NCBI RefSeq assembly: GCF_001522545.3
Contig: NC_031769.1
Location: forward strand, 25,380,100-25,444,099
DNA from: Parus major
Lineage: Eukaryota; Chordata; Aves; Passeriformes; Paridae
Direction of reading: 5' to 3'
Length of the DNA stretch: 64,000 bases
Below the pieces are notes generated by a model. The model made no database searches. It worked only from the letters and a program-made list of their open reading frames with translations, and was not told the DNA's origin. Position numbers and translations under genes: made by a program. Numbering within the stretch: position 1 is the stretch's first letter; every line of letters starts with the position of its first letter. Positions 1 through 13,941 of this stretch are shown in pieces.

Positions 1-2880
1 CTTTCATATTTGAAAAGGGATTTTGTAAAGTGGAATGGAAACAAAAACTTCAAAAATAAAGATGAGATGATGAGTTCAAGACATCAATATGATTAACCCG
101 CTGAAATAAAGACATGAGAATAGTCTTGACTTTCATGTAGTACCTTTTAAGTACCTTCATGAAGGAAAAAATATATTAAAATTATTCTCCATTTTTTATT
201 AAACCATTTATTATTTAACCATTAATTTAGTAGAAAAAGTTAGAGCATCTTGAAGAATTGCATGGACAACGATTCCACTTTTTACAGCACTTCACCACCC
301 TCACTGCAAGCACTTGATTCTTAGCATGTACTCAGAATTTCCCTTTCTGTCACTGCTATCTATTCCCTCCTTTCTTTCTCAGTGCACTTTCAACTGGAGC
401 CCAGCTGTGTCACTGGGTAATAACAACACATAAGGTCATTGGCAGCAGTTAAGTATGATGTTGCCTGGCTTTTGGGCAGAGGTTCCACTGAATTCATCAA
501 GTTTTTCACAGTTTAATGATTGGAACAAACTAGTGAGCTAAGTGGCACACTTCCTGTCTCACCTACTAACCTGCAGATCCCTTTCTTGAAGGGTACATGC
601 CCCATATAAGAATTAGGCTTTGGAACACAATATATTTGACCTGTCTGAGAAGGACTGAATTAAATGCAGTGGGATGTAACATGTAAGAGATTAACAGATT
701 CTCCTGGGCTTTGGTTTTATGCACGTGTAGGGATTTGTTGGGTGAAGCCGATACAGGAAATAAACCAAACCATACAAAAAAAAAATCCAAGTGTTACAGC
801 ACTTATGGAGTTATGATAACATGAAATAAAATACCTGAATAGTTTGATTCCTTGGTATGGCTCTCCTCATCTAATGAAATCAACCTTAATTTGAAGGAAT
901 AAGAAAAAAAATTGTAAAAATAATTATAAGGCTCTAAAATAACAATACATTTCCATCTTTTTGGTCAAATCATTACAGATTCATATAATTAACAAATAAA
1001 CAGTAATAACAGATGGACTCTTGCATTTGCTGGTCGGTTGTTACCTTTTATTGTTTCACTGGCAGGTCTGTTAGAAATGAAAATTAGATTGAACTAGCAA
1101 ATCCTATCAGCTTCCATTATTAGTCTGACTTAATCTCTACTGAAAAGTATTGTGTATTTTGCATTTCCACATTTGGTCTTTCTAGCTATCATGAAGAAGC
1201 TACAACTGTTCCCCAGCCTCCTTCCCCTCCTTCTCCCCAAGAATGGAACCAACCACTTTGTGCCTCTCTTTTTAACAGCAACTAATTAAAAATCAAGAAT
1301 CAGGACAGTTTTGCCCCACATCAGCAGATTTCTAAAATAACAGATATAGCAGTGTTGATGAAAAAAATCTCTCAACAGGGTAAAAAAAAAAGGTGTAGTT
1401 TATATGCAATTCTTATACAAAGGTGATCTCTTCAATGAAGAATACATAGCTTCAAACTGCTATTACTTTGTGTAAAGCCATTCAAGGAGTAGGGACTGAA
1501 GCAGCCACAGGGCTGGTAGTGGAAAGCACTGTGTGGGCACATTCCTCCTATCCTCTAGTGATGGGACAGAAAAAGACACCTCCCCAGCTCTTGTGGGTAG
1601 GCCTGTGGTAGAGGAAAATTAGATTCAAATTCTAGTATAATGAAGGTTCACTGTGAATGGAAAGTTCATGAGGATTTAAAAAGCTTTGTTTTGTGTAATT
1701 CTTCTCGAATCTTAGATGTTTGTTTATGGTTTTAGGCAGCAAAAGGGTGACATATTTTTTCCCTCACTTTTATGCCAGACAAGGACAAGGATAAACCATA
1801 AATAAACAGAAGTACAACCATGACATGGCATCTGATGCATTTCCTGGTAGGTGCCAACGCACACATCTTGCATAAATCACACATTCATCCTAGAACTTTA
1901 CATTCAACACTGAGGAGAGAGCTATTTATTAAACTCTATTACTGTCACATGAGAGGCAACAGATGGAAGTAAGTGCTGTGGAGACAACCACCTACCAAAC
2001 AGTACTTGGTCAAGTCCTTTCTAATATCAACAGCAACAAATCTCACAAATTTATAAAGCAGTAAAGGTCAGTGGTTCTGAATCTGAACCGGAAAAATGAC
2101 TGAAAACCTGAACTCCTTAAAAATTATTACAAACAGCTAAGCAAAATCCACTAATCAGTCAAGCTGTTCTCTGCTTTTTGACAACTGATCCTTTGCTGGG
2201 TGCTTCATTTAAGCAGGGACAGTCAAAACAACAGGTGGCAGCAGGATTATATCAACATTGTATCTCCTGGCAACCAAATCCTGACAGTCAGGTAGGGAAG
2301 GGATCGCATCTCTTTCTCCTGTTCTCCTCTCCCCATAGCAGTCCATTCATAAGTCTTTCTCTGCTCAGAGCTACAGGTAACTCAAAACTTGACAGCATCA
2401 GCTCACTTAGATGTACTTTACACTAAGTACCTATTGCTTCATTGGATTACTAACTGATGCTGTATACATTACAAAAACTAATTGCTGCTCGGAGCAATCA
2501 GTAATCTATATCCTTTTTCCAGGTGAAAGGAGATGCTGCTGAAAGGAGAAATACAATGCTCATATATCTTCTCCTATGTATAGCTGTTTACCATTTCTTT
2601 TAATAAAGAAAAATAATGAAGCAAAAGCTGAAAAGAAATAAAAAGACAAGTAGGAAAGATGAAAAACACGTAAGGGTTTTATGGGCCTTTTTAAAGCTCT
2701 TAATTTCACAATAAAGTTTATTAGCCTTCATGTACACATTACAAGATTTCAGGAATCTTTGTATTGAGGTAACCAGTAGAATTAGACTAGCTCTCTCTGT
2801 ATCTCTACTGTCTCTAGCAAACAGGAAGCAGATTATAGACAAAATACTTATTATATTGATATACAGGACATGTGACTTAC
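1..2880 (-). other. ICA1: ICA1 intron 9 (partial)
   Basis: This is AT-rich intron sequence running off the left edge. I looked on the minus strand for the next ICA1 segment (the acidic linker or the C-terminal ICA69 domain) and found no convincing exon. The remaining exons are probably outside the window. Confidence 0.75.
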
Positions 2881-2975
2881 TGACTCTGCTGATCTTCTGC
2901 TGAATTGGTGCTCCCAATCTGCTGGTCATCCTTTTCTGCTTTTTCTGTTAGCTTATTCACAGGATCTTGCAAGCT
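2881..2975 (-). CDS. ICA1: ICA1 exon 9 (residues 271-302, partial gene at left edge)
   Basis: This 95-nt exon lies between acceptor gatctag and donor AGTCA|gtaagt. It encodes SLQDPVNKLTEKAEKDDQQI and GSTNSAEDQQSQ, with the last codon split after two bases. Human has SLQDPMKKLVEKEEKKK followed by a variable Gln/Glu/Ser-rich stretch. The SLQDP start and the K-L-x-E-K pattern are conserved, and the rest has diverged, as expected for the linker after the AH domain. The frame joins exon 8 exactly. The acceptor is weak. Confidence 0.92.
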
Positions 2976-5900
2976 CTAGATCATAACCATAATATAAATG
3001 TAAATAAGAAAACCAATTAGAATCAGGGAAGTGTGTCATTTGAGACCAAACCTGATTATAGAACCAACAGAAATCAAGCAAAAATGGTTTTACACTACAT
3101 CAAAACTATTTCTGACTCAAACAAGCAGAATTAAAAGTGTTAGAAGATACTCATTCAAATGGAGTCTATGAACACACTCTATATAAGAAGGTAACACATG
3201 GCAACTTCTAAACTCATGTTCTGTTTCTAATATTTCTAAACAATTATTTCTAGGTAAATATTTCCAATATTTCTAAGTAAATCTATCTATACCATGTGCA
3301 AAGCAGGCACAGATGGCATGTTTCTTTGCTGTTTTGGGGATTTGCTTTCTTTTTTCCTCCTTATTTTCCCTTTTTTAAGATGAGAAAAATGAATTCTTTA
3401 CATCTGTTTGTTCATCATACACTGCTTCTTTTCTCATTTGTTCTCTTTTTTTCCCCTACACAATTATTCATACAAACTTGGCAACTGCAGTGGTAGTGGA
3501 ATGATGCTGGTTGTATCCTGAATATGAAAACAAGGTTTAAAATGTTGGATGATGGTTTGATAAACGCTGGGTGTGATATTATGAAACCCTACTGTCCCTT
3601 TGTACTCTGAAAGGCTTCAAGATAATGACATGCAGTTTCATGGTCAGCATTTTTATAACCAAAATTTATTACAGACTGACTTTTAAGTGATAAATACACT
3701 AATGGTAGTCACTCTCACGCATTCATTAGAAATTTTGATTAAAAAAATTAAATAAAAGAACACAGTAATTAAGTAAAGCAGATGTTAAAAATGTAAGTAT
3801 TTCTATCACTATGAAATGGTTTCACTGTGAAGGTGAAAAAAATTTCCTCTTTCTAAAGTCCAGCTCAGTTTCTAAAAAATTAAACCATGTTACATGTGAA
3901 TAATCTTGACCATCTGTAATTATAAATTTATTAATGTTGCCCTGATAGTCAGAGTAGTGCATCTCACCCCAGCTGCTCCTCATGCCTGCCTGCCCCCCAA
4001 AAAGCTAAGGGTAAAACAGAGAAATCACCTTCCATACAAAACTTAAAACCCACAAAAATGTAGTGGTTTTGCATCTGGAATTTGAATAAAACAGGAATGT
4101 ATTTAATGAAAAAAGTAAAACAAAAAATGAAGGCCTAATTGACTGAATAAAAGTGAGGGTGCCCAGGCAATTTGTCACAATAAAAGCATTCCCAGACACG
4201 TTACATGTCTTTTTTGCAATGCCCTGTTAACCAGGACAGAGGAGTCTCCAGAAGGAGCATTCCACTTTCTGCTTGGTTCAGTATTTGTCTGTATGAGAAA
4301 TCTACACTTCAGTATTTTAGAAACCAAACTTCTAGATTTGTCATGTGCTGCAGCTGCTATTTTTACCCCCCTCTCAATTAGCTAATTCTACATAGAACTG
4401 CTGATTAATTTGTCATAAGCAGCCTCAGCATTGCAAACATGGTCAAAAGATGAAGGCCACAAAAACAGCAATAATAAAAAAAAAGCATTAAAGAAATTAA
4501 CCTTATTCTGTAGTTGCCACTTTTTTGACACCGTTGTTAACCAGAATCACATGTGCACTTCTCCTTGGATGCTGAATAAGGACACTAGCCAACTCAGCTA
4601 GATAACCTATATATGAATGTCACCCTTTACCTGCATTTGTATTAGCTACTGATTAGACTGCACTTATTGTGCTATTGAAGTTGATGGGAATTACTCCATT
4701 GACTCCAAGAAGTCCTGGACTGGAGTTCAAGAACACACAAATATCAACTATACTTCCACAAAAGTGCAGTGTAGAGAAAGAAAGCAGCTCTGCATTACGG
4801 GGGCTGTGCTGCTTTGGGCACTTGAACTACCTTGGACATCTTCACAACAGGACACACAAACCACTGAATTAGGAGGTGACTGCTACCAAGTATAGCATCT
4901 CAGAGCTTGCTCCAAGAAGGTTTTAAAGGTTTTGGACAAAAACCCAGAACTACTTTAACCACTGCCTAGCTATACAAGTTAAAGAAAATTACTCGAAGTA
5001 AAGTCTGCATATTGCATAGTCACAAAAAAAACCCCCAAAACCAACAGGGAAAAAAGCATCCTTCTTTAAGGACCTATATTTTCAGAAGCTTCCTTTGTCA
5101 GTGTATCAGGAAATCCATATTTAAAAGGGATGTGATCAAACCACGGAAACAACATATAGAAATGGAGCTCACAAGTACCTTGGGAAGGAAACAGCATGAT
5201 AATAATGGCAGTTACTATTTCCTTTATTAGAAAAATAAACACAGCTCTGAAATACAGCTTTGGTTTCAATGGCGATTATGATAAAATTGTTAAAAATTAG
5301 AAGCTGTATTTTGATGCAATAACTCCATGTAACAACTTCATTTGGACTTAAAATCAGATACCAAATAATGAAATTATTTTCCTCACCCCTGACTCTCTCT
5401 ACTCTGCATTCTGAGGTTCACTACAAACTGAGGTAACTTTCCAAAAAGATTTTTAAAAGCTAGAGAATGAAATGAAACTGTTAAACTGTTAAAAAAGCCA
5501 GCCAACCATTTTCTAAACATGAATCCACAGTAATGTGATCACTGCTGTCTGCAGGCATAGAAATAAAACCATAATATTATCTTAATTGTTTCAGGTTGCA
5601 TTAGAAGAAAGGGGAGAAGCCTCACCATCTAGAAAGTGTAGTGATTAAGCAGAGTTATAACAACACAGCCTGAGTTCAGACCAAAGCAAGCACATTTCAG
5701 CTGGACATACCCCTGACTTGGCTGCTCAGAGCACACAGATGTAACTCCACAGCACTTTTCTGGCTGCTCATGTGGACTAGAATGGGTTTTGTTGTGAGCT
5801 ACACCATGTAAGCAGCTTAAAGTAGGCTCCTTGCATATTTAGAAACCTATCTTCCTAGCTTCTTTAACCTCTCTTTTAGTACAAAAATCAGATCAAGACC

Positions 5901-8900
5901 TTACACACTAGCAGAGCAAGTTCACAGTCCTTCATTCTGCCTGATGTATCCATCTCTAACATCAAAAGTCACCCAGTGGTATTTCACCTGCTCTCAGTAC
6001 TCAGACTAAGTATCCAGGCCAACAAGAGATTCCTGCACTGTAGAGTTAACTCTGGCTCCAGCTCAGGCTCCATTTCTGACTGCTTCTCACTCACTAAATT
6101 CCTTCACCTGCATCTGGGCTGCTTTCAAGTAAAGCCAAGATCATCTGGACTGCACATAAAATCTGCCCTCTGCAGTTAAATCACCGGTGTCGACATTGCA
6201 CTCAGCTCACCCAACAGCTCCTCCCAAGTGCCTTGGACAACTAATGCACTCCTTGACAGAAAAAGAATCAAAGCAACACAGCTAAGGGCAGTTTCAGGAG
6301 CCAGGCATACATTCCAAGATGTCACAACATTTATGAAAAAGTTCAACAGCACTGAGGAGACAAAAACTTTAATATATTTCACTTGGAGGGAGAACTAAAG
6401 AGGAAGAGGAAAAGCAAGTTGTCTCAGAATTTCCTCCCAGACACTGATAAAGAAAAGAAATACCACACCTCCCCAAAACCCTTAGAGATGCAAAATCATA
6501 GACAGTCTTGTCTATGAGTAAAGTCATGGTCTGACAAACAGAAACAACAGGACACCAGATGACAGCAGAGGTCAGCAGTTGTTGTAGTACCTGTACAGTG
6601 CTGTAGTACCTATTTGGACAGAGTACTCCAAGGGAATACTCCATGTAAGGAGCTCAGGCAGCAGTATTCCACTTCACACAGAAATAGATGCACTGAGATT
6701 TATGCCTTTTGACTCCCTTACCAGGGCTACTATTATTTCTAAGTTAATACAAACTCTTCAAGAAGTTTGGTATTTTAGCATTTAAATTTAAAAAATGCAA
6801 CTAAATATTATTTAAGTAACTAAGGCAAATAAACAGTAACAGAAACTAGAAAAAGGTATTATTCATGAAAAGTAGCCCCTAAAATAAACTTGAATTCAGT
6901 TGATATATGTTAATTTCAAGTCAATGAAACCTTAACAGCTTTACCAAAACAGCAGCCCATCATCTGTAATATTAAAGCGATGGATACAGTAACAGATACT
7001 TTTACATCTCTAAACACAGAGTTGTTAGCACATTAATAATCATCTTTCATCGAGCATAAAACTCAAGAGTTAGGAAATACAGCTGCAATAGCACAATTAT
7101 ACTGCTCTCTGCACATACCCTGAAGCAAAGAAAGCAAATGGGCTGCTTTTCATTAAGGGAGTTTTGCAAACATCTCTAAAGACAATGTTTTCTTTCCAGA
7201 AACAATCCCACGAGATGTTTCAGAGTTTCTTTCTTGACATAAACGTGGTACACAAATATATATTTATAATACAAAATACAAACAGCTGTTTTCTAGTACA
7301 TGGCACCTCTTAATTTTTCAGTAAAACAATCTAAGTCAAATATTAACTTGCATTAACTTGCATTAATTTATTATTTTAAAGTAAAACACTAATCCTACAT
7401 TCACATATGCTTAGTTTAATTCAGTTTAATTTGCATGAGCAAGATTTTGTCTTTCATGGAATCATAAAAGACAAAAATTATTTGCAACCATCAAATTCAA
7501 AATTTTCATTTAACAAAGACCCCTTTTATGGTCAGGTAGGGAAAAAATAGTCTAAAAGAAGTAACTTCCAATGAAATGTAGAAATGGACACATTGAAATA
7601 TTTTATGTATATTTTAATCCAGAATATATTCAGATTTTACATTTTAATGCATAAAGGCAACAACAGCCATGGCATCTCCATTGGGTACATTTTTAGACCA
7701 AAAGTTTCTCTATCAGAAACAACACTACCTTTGATCAGCTACAGCTATCTACCATACTTCATTAAAAAATAATACTGCATAATTTCAATGTAAAATTAGT
7801 TTGCAGCTGCTTTTTAATATACAGTTACTCTGGTATGAACATGTGATATGACTGGTAGGGATCAGTTCCCTAACCATAATCACTTATTGATATTCTACAC
7901 CCAGGTGTAGCAGAGGTGAGATGGGACTTACCACACCCTTCAGAAGTGACAAGCAGAACTCACTCAGCCTAGTAATGCAGCTGAAGTACCAGCAGACATC
8001 TATTCTCTTAGGCAACACAATCTCACCAGATGCAAACAGCAGATTTTGATTTAATCACCTTAGCAATCATTTAATGTAAACAATCAAAAACTAATAGCTG
8101 GGGACAAGATATTATGGAGAAGACTTTGGTATAAAAAATAACCCCCCACTCTAGAGACTGAAAGAAAAAAACCCTGATACTAAAAGCCAGTAACACAGTC
8201 TCACTCCCAAGAAGCTGTCTTCTGAAAGCACAGAATTACATGAAATCCTGTTGTTTTAAACTATCTCCTGATTAGCACTATTTATCAGCATACATATCAG
8301 TGCAAAAATGGGAAATCACATCTTCTCAGTGCAGGAGGTGACCAATATAATTGGTTAAGATTTTCATAACAAAGGCTGCATCCTAAACACACTTGACTAT
8401 TCCCAGCCATTTTTACAGTTACTTTTTGCTTCAACAGAGTGCTTGTTACATGTGTGGGTTCAATATAGATGGTATTTCTTTATCATAGATTCCCAATCTA
8501 ATTTCAAATTTAAATCATGGTGAAATGTTCCACAGGAGGAAGTTCAAAAGGTACAATCCATGCCTAAACATCTCTCATCCTTCATCACAAGGGTACACCA
8601 AAACAGGTGCATTTTCTTTCCAAGGTGTAAATGTTATTATACACCTTGAAACACACTATGTCTTGTTCAAATAATCAAATTTTTAGATACAAAACAGCAT
8701 GAAGAATAAATAACCAGCAAATACAGGCTACCTACACAAATTAGACTGAAATTGCTTTGGATCAAAGCAAAGATAAAAACATCCTCAGAAACCTTTTAAC
8801 ATCAGGAAGGTAAGAGAAGAGCCCACCAGCATGTGTGGTCAGGAAGACATTAAACAGAAAACCTGTATTTAAATGAATAGATAAAGCAGGGATACAAGTG

Positions 8901-9003
8901 TCAGAGAATGTATGGAAAAAATATCAGCATGTGCTTTCTACATCCTTGTATAATCTCTTACTGGTTATCACTGGGCAAACATACATATCTATATATTCCT
9001 TAC
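2976..9003 (-). other. ICA1: ICA1 intron 8 (6.0 kb)
   Basis: The intron is AT-rich throughout, with no recognisable transposon. It holds a small inverted repeat at 8621-8648 and two tandem copies of attaacttgc near 7341-7361. The minus-strand ORFs at 6176-6644 have no family resemblance and no convincing flanking splice sites. The donor is gtaagg. The acceptor (ggttatgatctag) has a poor pyrimidine tract. Confidence 0.85.
8621..8648. repeat. Inverted repeat, 9-bp arms
   Basis: CAAGGTGTA and TACACCTTG are exact reverse complements separated by 10 bases. This is a weak hairpin in intron 8 and is likely to be chance. Confidence 0.7.
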
Positions 9004-9102
9004 CTTCAACATAGTGAATTCATATGGCTGATAACCCTTGAAACTTTCATGGATAGCTGCCATCGTGTGTGAAGTTTTTTCCCAAAAATGAAGCAGTGTT
9101 GT
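9004..9102 (-). CDS. ICA1: ICA1 exon 8 (residues 238-270)
   Basis: This 99-nt exon (33 codons) lies between acceptor ccttacag and donor TTGAAG|gtaagg. It encodes TTLLHFWEKTSHTMAAIHES, then FKGYQPYEFTMLK. It matches human TTLLHFWEKTSHTMAAIHES...FKGYQPYEFTTLK, with Met for Thr near the end. It contains the C-terminal boundary of the AH domain. Both ends are in phase 0. Confidence 0.98.
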
Positions 9103-9476
<374 letters not shown>

Positions 9477-10040
9477 CTAATACAACCTCTAGGGAGATCA
9501 GACAACAGACTTAATTACAGTTTTATTTTTATCAATGCCACTGAAATTAAGATAAACTGGCTGATAAATAGTACTCTTACTATCTTCTCTATTATTGCTT
9601 TTAATAATATATTCAGTGAAGAATTTTTGTTTTCTAACCCCTCTTTTGTATGATAGATATTAGTATAAAACATACATCAAGAACAACTGAAAAAGATACT
9701 TATATTGGTATCTCTTTCAAGAAAGACAAATTCAAAGCCTAACCAGCAAATTTGGAGCTAAAAGTTTACTACACAATATACAGGTGCACAGTCAGAGACA
9801 TTTCCATGTACCTATAGTAAGAGACAAATTAAACTGACAAAGTTTAAAGTCTGTCTGCAATGATACAGCACTTCAATATCTTTGGACTGCTACAAAAATT
9901 TCACTCATTAAAGTTCTCCTTCTAAAACAGGAGTGCCCTTTCTATTTACTACTATCAGAAAAATATCAGATCCCCTTTTCCTAGGAACTAACAATTCCAG
10001 TTTCAGGGGTTTTAGTTTTTCTAACTATTTTTCTACCACC

Positions 10041-10080
10041 TATTAAGTACATACACATGTACATTAAGTACATATACAAC
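10041..10080. repeat. Imperfect direct repeat, about 20 bp x 2
   Basis: Two copies of attaagtacata(c/t)aca lie side by side, linked by catgtac. This is a minor local duplication in intron 6. Confidence 0.6.
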
Positions 10081-11971
10081 CCCCTGTTCCAAAAACTGTA
10101 CATGCTTGACAACAACACTGACATGATTTGGTATCAGGGTAGAAGGCTGATGTAGGCATTTAGTATCCAGGATTTTCCATTTTTGTGACAGCTTTGCACA
10201 CCACCAAAAATTATATTAATGAAAGACATTTGTTTAAATTCTGTAAACAAGTTTTGTTATAGTTTTCTTCCAATGGAATGGGAAACAATCAAACCACAAA
10301 ACATAATGAATCTCCTATAACTCTTTCATCACCAAAATAAAATATTTACCAAAACAATAAAATGTTTCACAATGAAAACAAACCATTTTATCATGAAGTA
10401 AATGACACATTTCTTTCCTTTTCTGGCCTAACTTGGAGAATAAACCCATTTCGTCCAGAATACACAAACTCAGTCAAAGATCTGTCAAACTTGTATGCTC
10501 CTGATCTTCAGAAGTGAATCTGGAACTTTGCAGCAAATGCCTTGTGCAGTAAGAACAAATACACACATATCATAATGCAATCTGAAATGTTATGGTTGCT
10601 ATACTTCTGCTTTTATTTTCCCAAACTTAAGAGTATACAACCTCCAACCAGGCAGAAAACCAGCCAAAGATTTGTATCACAAATTCATCATATGACCTAC
10701 TCATACAAACTGTGGGACTCCTGGATTGCTCGACATGTGGCAACTTTGTTTCACTGATCAGATCAGTTCTGTTTAAGCAATACTGCACATCAGCCTAATC
10801 TGTTAATAAGGAAGAAACTATTACAATTCAAAATATGTCATAAATGCAGAATATTACAGGTGAGATTTAGAAAATGATGATGCCAAAGGAGAAAAAAACC
10901 CAAAACAAGACACTTTTTCTTCTTTTAGTAAAGAGCAGCACTAATCAACATTTACCAGAAAAGGAAGTCTTCCAGGATAATGCCACCAAACAGTGAACAA
11001 ATCTTGAATTCTGGTAATAACAACCAAAATGTCTGACTGGATCCAGTACTCTAACCACACGAGTAAAACATCTCACTGATGACTTGCTTGTTGTCTTTTA
11101 ATGTTGAAGAGTTTTTTTTAAAAAAAAGAGGTGTCTCCAGAAGATTGAAGACTTCTTAGGTAGTTAGGAGATATTTTAGTGAGGTAGAGGCAGATCTGAA
11201 TTTCCTCAGGAAGGAGAAAATGGCTCCAATGGCTTCCACTTCTTAGGCAAGCACAACAAATGCTATAAGCTATGATACAAAAAGCAAGAAACATCTACTA
11301 CCAAGATATTTACAATAAGGTATGGGATTTCATGAAAAGCCCTACACTGAGTCAGAGTTACACTAGCATGAGCTGAGGCTGCCCCTTAGTTTGGGATCCC
11401 CAAGGACTGCTATGCTTCTAGCTTGTGCCTGATGGAGGCCCAAGCAAGGCACCATGATACCCATGCCAGGAGTGCCACTGTAGACAGGCACAGCTGTCTA
11501 GTCAAAACAGCATGTGGGTAAAGAGCTTATGGACCTGTATTTCCTTTAGCTGCAAAGTGCCTGAGAGCACAGTTACAACTTCAGTGTGAAGAAAATCATG
11601 GGGCCTGTGCAAAAAGGAACTTCTAACTGAAATCCAAATACAGGATTACACACATCTTTTTCCATAAAGAATTGCTGCAATGGGTAGGGATTTAAGTAAG
11701 AGATGTTGTAGGGTTTTGAAAAAACGAATCTCAGTTACAGCTATGAAAATCCAGAGAAATTCAACTGATGTAAATGGAAAAGTGTCACAAATATAACTAT
11801 ATTTTACAGTGGTGCAGCTGAGAACAGAATCCCCTTCCTACTTGGTGTATCACAGCACTGGTGAAAGCACAGTAAGAAGAGCTGGGGCTTTGTAGACTGA
11901 AAGTCCAAGAAAGCAAAGAATGTTAGTTCTGGGGACTAGAAATACTCTGCCAGAGATGGTGAGCCACAATT

Positions 11972-11995
11972 AAAAAAAAAAAAAAAAAAAAAAAA
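11972..11995. repeat. Poly(A) run, 24 A
   Basis: An uninterrupted A tract follows agccacaatt. It could be the tail of an old retrocopy, but I see no recognisable source sequence upstream and no flanking target-site duplication, so I call it a homopolymer repeat. Confidence 0.9.
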
Positions 11996-13255
11996 GTAGT
12001 ACCAAATGTAATTATGAATTCCTACTCCACCTCAAAAAAAATCCATAAAACAAAAGCACCTGTAAAGTTTGAGTTGTAGTCTTCCTGCATACATTCTTCA
12101 GAGATGTTTAGCAAAGAACAAGGTTGGCATTTATCTTAACTGAACATGTAATTAGTCTCTTTTAAAAACTAAAGCATTCATAAAGAGAAGGAGGTGATCC
12201 ACAACATAGTGTGGAATACAAACCCTTACCTTATGTTTATCATGCTCATACAGAAGATTCAAGGTATTTAATGCTGCTTTACCAAATGCTACCCACTTCT
12301 CTTGCCAACCAGGAAAGATGTGATATTACAAAAACGATTAAATTAAGGATGCTTTTAGGTTTCTCTGGTATTTTGAAAGTTTACTGAGCAGAAGTATTCT
12401 CCTTTTTTCAGCAGCAAGTGCAAGACAACCAAGGAAGAACTCCATACACTACATCAGCATGACATTTAGCTTTTTATCTGTGCCAATAAATGCATTTTCA
12501 ACTGAAATTATTATTAGACATCTTTTAAGATTACTTGTTGGCTTCAGGAATTAGGTATAAAATCTTAGTGTTTACAAAGCATAATCTACTTAATACCACA
12601 CAAGTTATCAGAATGAACCTTTGGTTCTCTGCTCAAGGGAAAGCTTTTATAATACATACTAATCTCCTTTCTCTGCAATTACTCTCTAAGACATGAGAAA
12701 CAGGACCTCATTGTGGTCTCAGTACTGAAAATTTTTATTCATATATTTAAGTTTATTAAAGCTGAACATAGAATATTTCTTGAAAATCCTGGTCTGTAAA
12801 CTGTCAGGATTTTATTGACCCAAGGAGAACCAGCTTGATCCAAACACAACCTGAACATTTGATGATGAACAAGCTTCTAAGCATCTGAAACTATAGGTGC
12901 TAGATGTAAAATTTATATTATACAAGAAAATTTTACGGTACTCTTGACATAAAAAAAATCATTACTCTTTGTCTTTTTCTAAGCGGCAACCTGGACCAAC
13001 CTGCTTTTAATTTCCCAATGCAAACACCTAAGTACAAGTTTCATAAAGAACACACAAGAAAATGTAAATTTCGAAAGCAGTATCTTATTCAATCAACAGT
13101 TGAATGAACTATTAGATGTCAGACAAACCTGAAATAATTTCAAAGGACTGAAATGTTACAATCCTAAATCCTGAGGGCTCAAAAATCAGATTCTAGAATG
13201 CTTGATTGTAAGGGCAAATACTTGCTAACACAGTTTCCTAAGCAGTATCACAAAA

Positions 13256-13941
13256 TGAATCAGGTTGGAAAGGACCACAGTGGATCCTCTGGTTCAACCT
13301 CCTGCTCAAGCAGGGCAATCCCAGAGCACACGGGACAGGATTGTGTCCAGGCAGTGAATATCTCCAGTGACAGAGACTCCAAAACCTCTCTGGGCAACCT
13401 GTTCCAGTGCATGGTCACCTGCACAGTAAAGAAGTTCTTCCTCATGTTCAGGTGGAACTTCCTATGCATCAGTTTCTGCCTGATGCCTTTTGTCCTGTTG
13501 CTTGGCACCACTGAGAAGAGCCTGGTCCATCCTTTTGGTACCCTCCCTTCAAATACTTAGAGACATTGACAAGGTCCTTTCTCAGTCACCTCTTCCAGAG
13601 TCTGAACAGGTCCAGCTCCCTCTAGCCTTTCCTTTTAAGAGAGATGCTCCAGTCCCTAAATCACCTTTGTCAGCCTCCACTGGACCCAGTCCAGGAGCTC
13701 CACGTCTCTTTTTCACTGAGGAGCCCAGAACTGGACACAGCACTGGCCAGTCCAGGTGTGGCCTCACTAGGGCAGAGTAGAGGGGCAGGATCATCTCCCT
13801 GGACTTGCTGGCAATGCTTTGCCTAGTGAACACCAGGATACCATTGATATTCTTGGTCACAAGGGCATTGCTGGCTCATGGACAGCTTGTTATCCATCAG
13901 TACCCCCAGGTCCTTCTCCACAGAGCTGCTTTCCAGCAGGT
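13256..13941 (-). mobile_element. CR1 LINE, 5'-truncated, minus orientation
   Basis: The plus strand shows the complement of a CR1 3' half. It begins ggttggaaaggacc and then has ctcaagcagggcaatccc, 'tctctgggcaacctgttcca', 'cttcctcatgttcaggtgga', 'gaggagcccagaactggaca', 'gggcagagtagaggggcagg' and 'ctgctttccagcaggt'. On the minus strand, broken coding remnants of the reverse-transcriptase ORF are visible, with REMILPLYSALVRPHLDW upstream and HWNRLPREVLESLSLEIF near the C-terminus. The frame is disrupted and the element is about 0.69 kb, so it is a dead, 5'-truncated copy. The terminal octamer repeats have decayed. Confidence 0.95.

Noticed and set aside
6176..6644. Minus-strand ORFs in intron 8, considered as an extra ICA1 exon
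   Set aside because: Exons 8 and 9 join directly in phase 0 and match the family sequence without a gap, and the ORFs do not resemble ICA1.
11300..11995. Processed retrocopy ending in the 24-A run
   Set aside because: I saw no coding remnant, source gene or target-site duplication, and poly(A) retrocopies are rare in birds because CR1 does not use poly(A) tails.
13198..13860. Cluster of ORFs on both strands
   Set aside because: All lie on the CR1 relic at 13256-13941. They are either remnants of its ORF2 on the minus strand or shadows on the plus strand.
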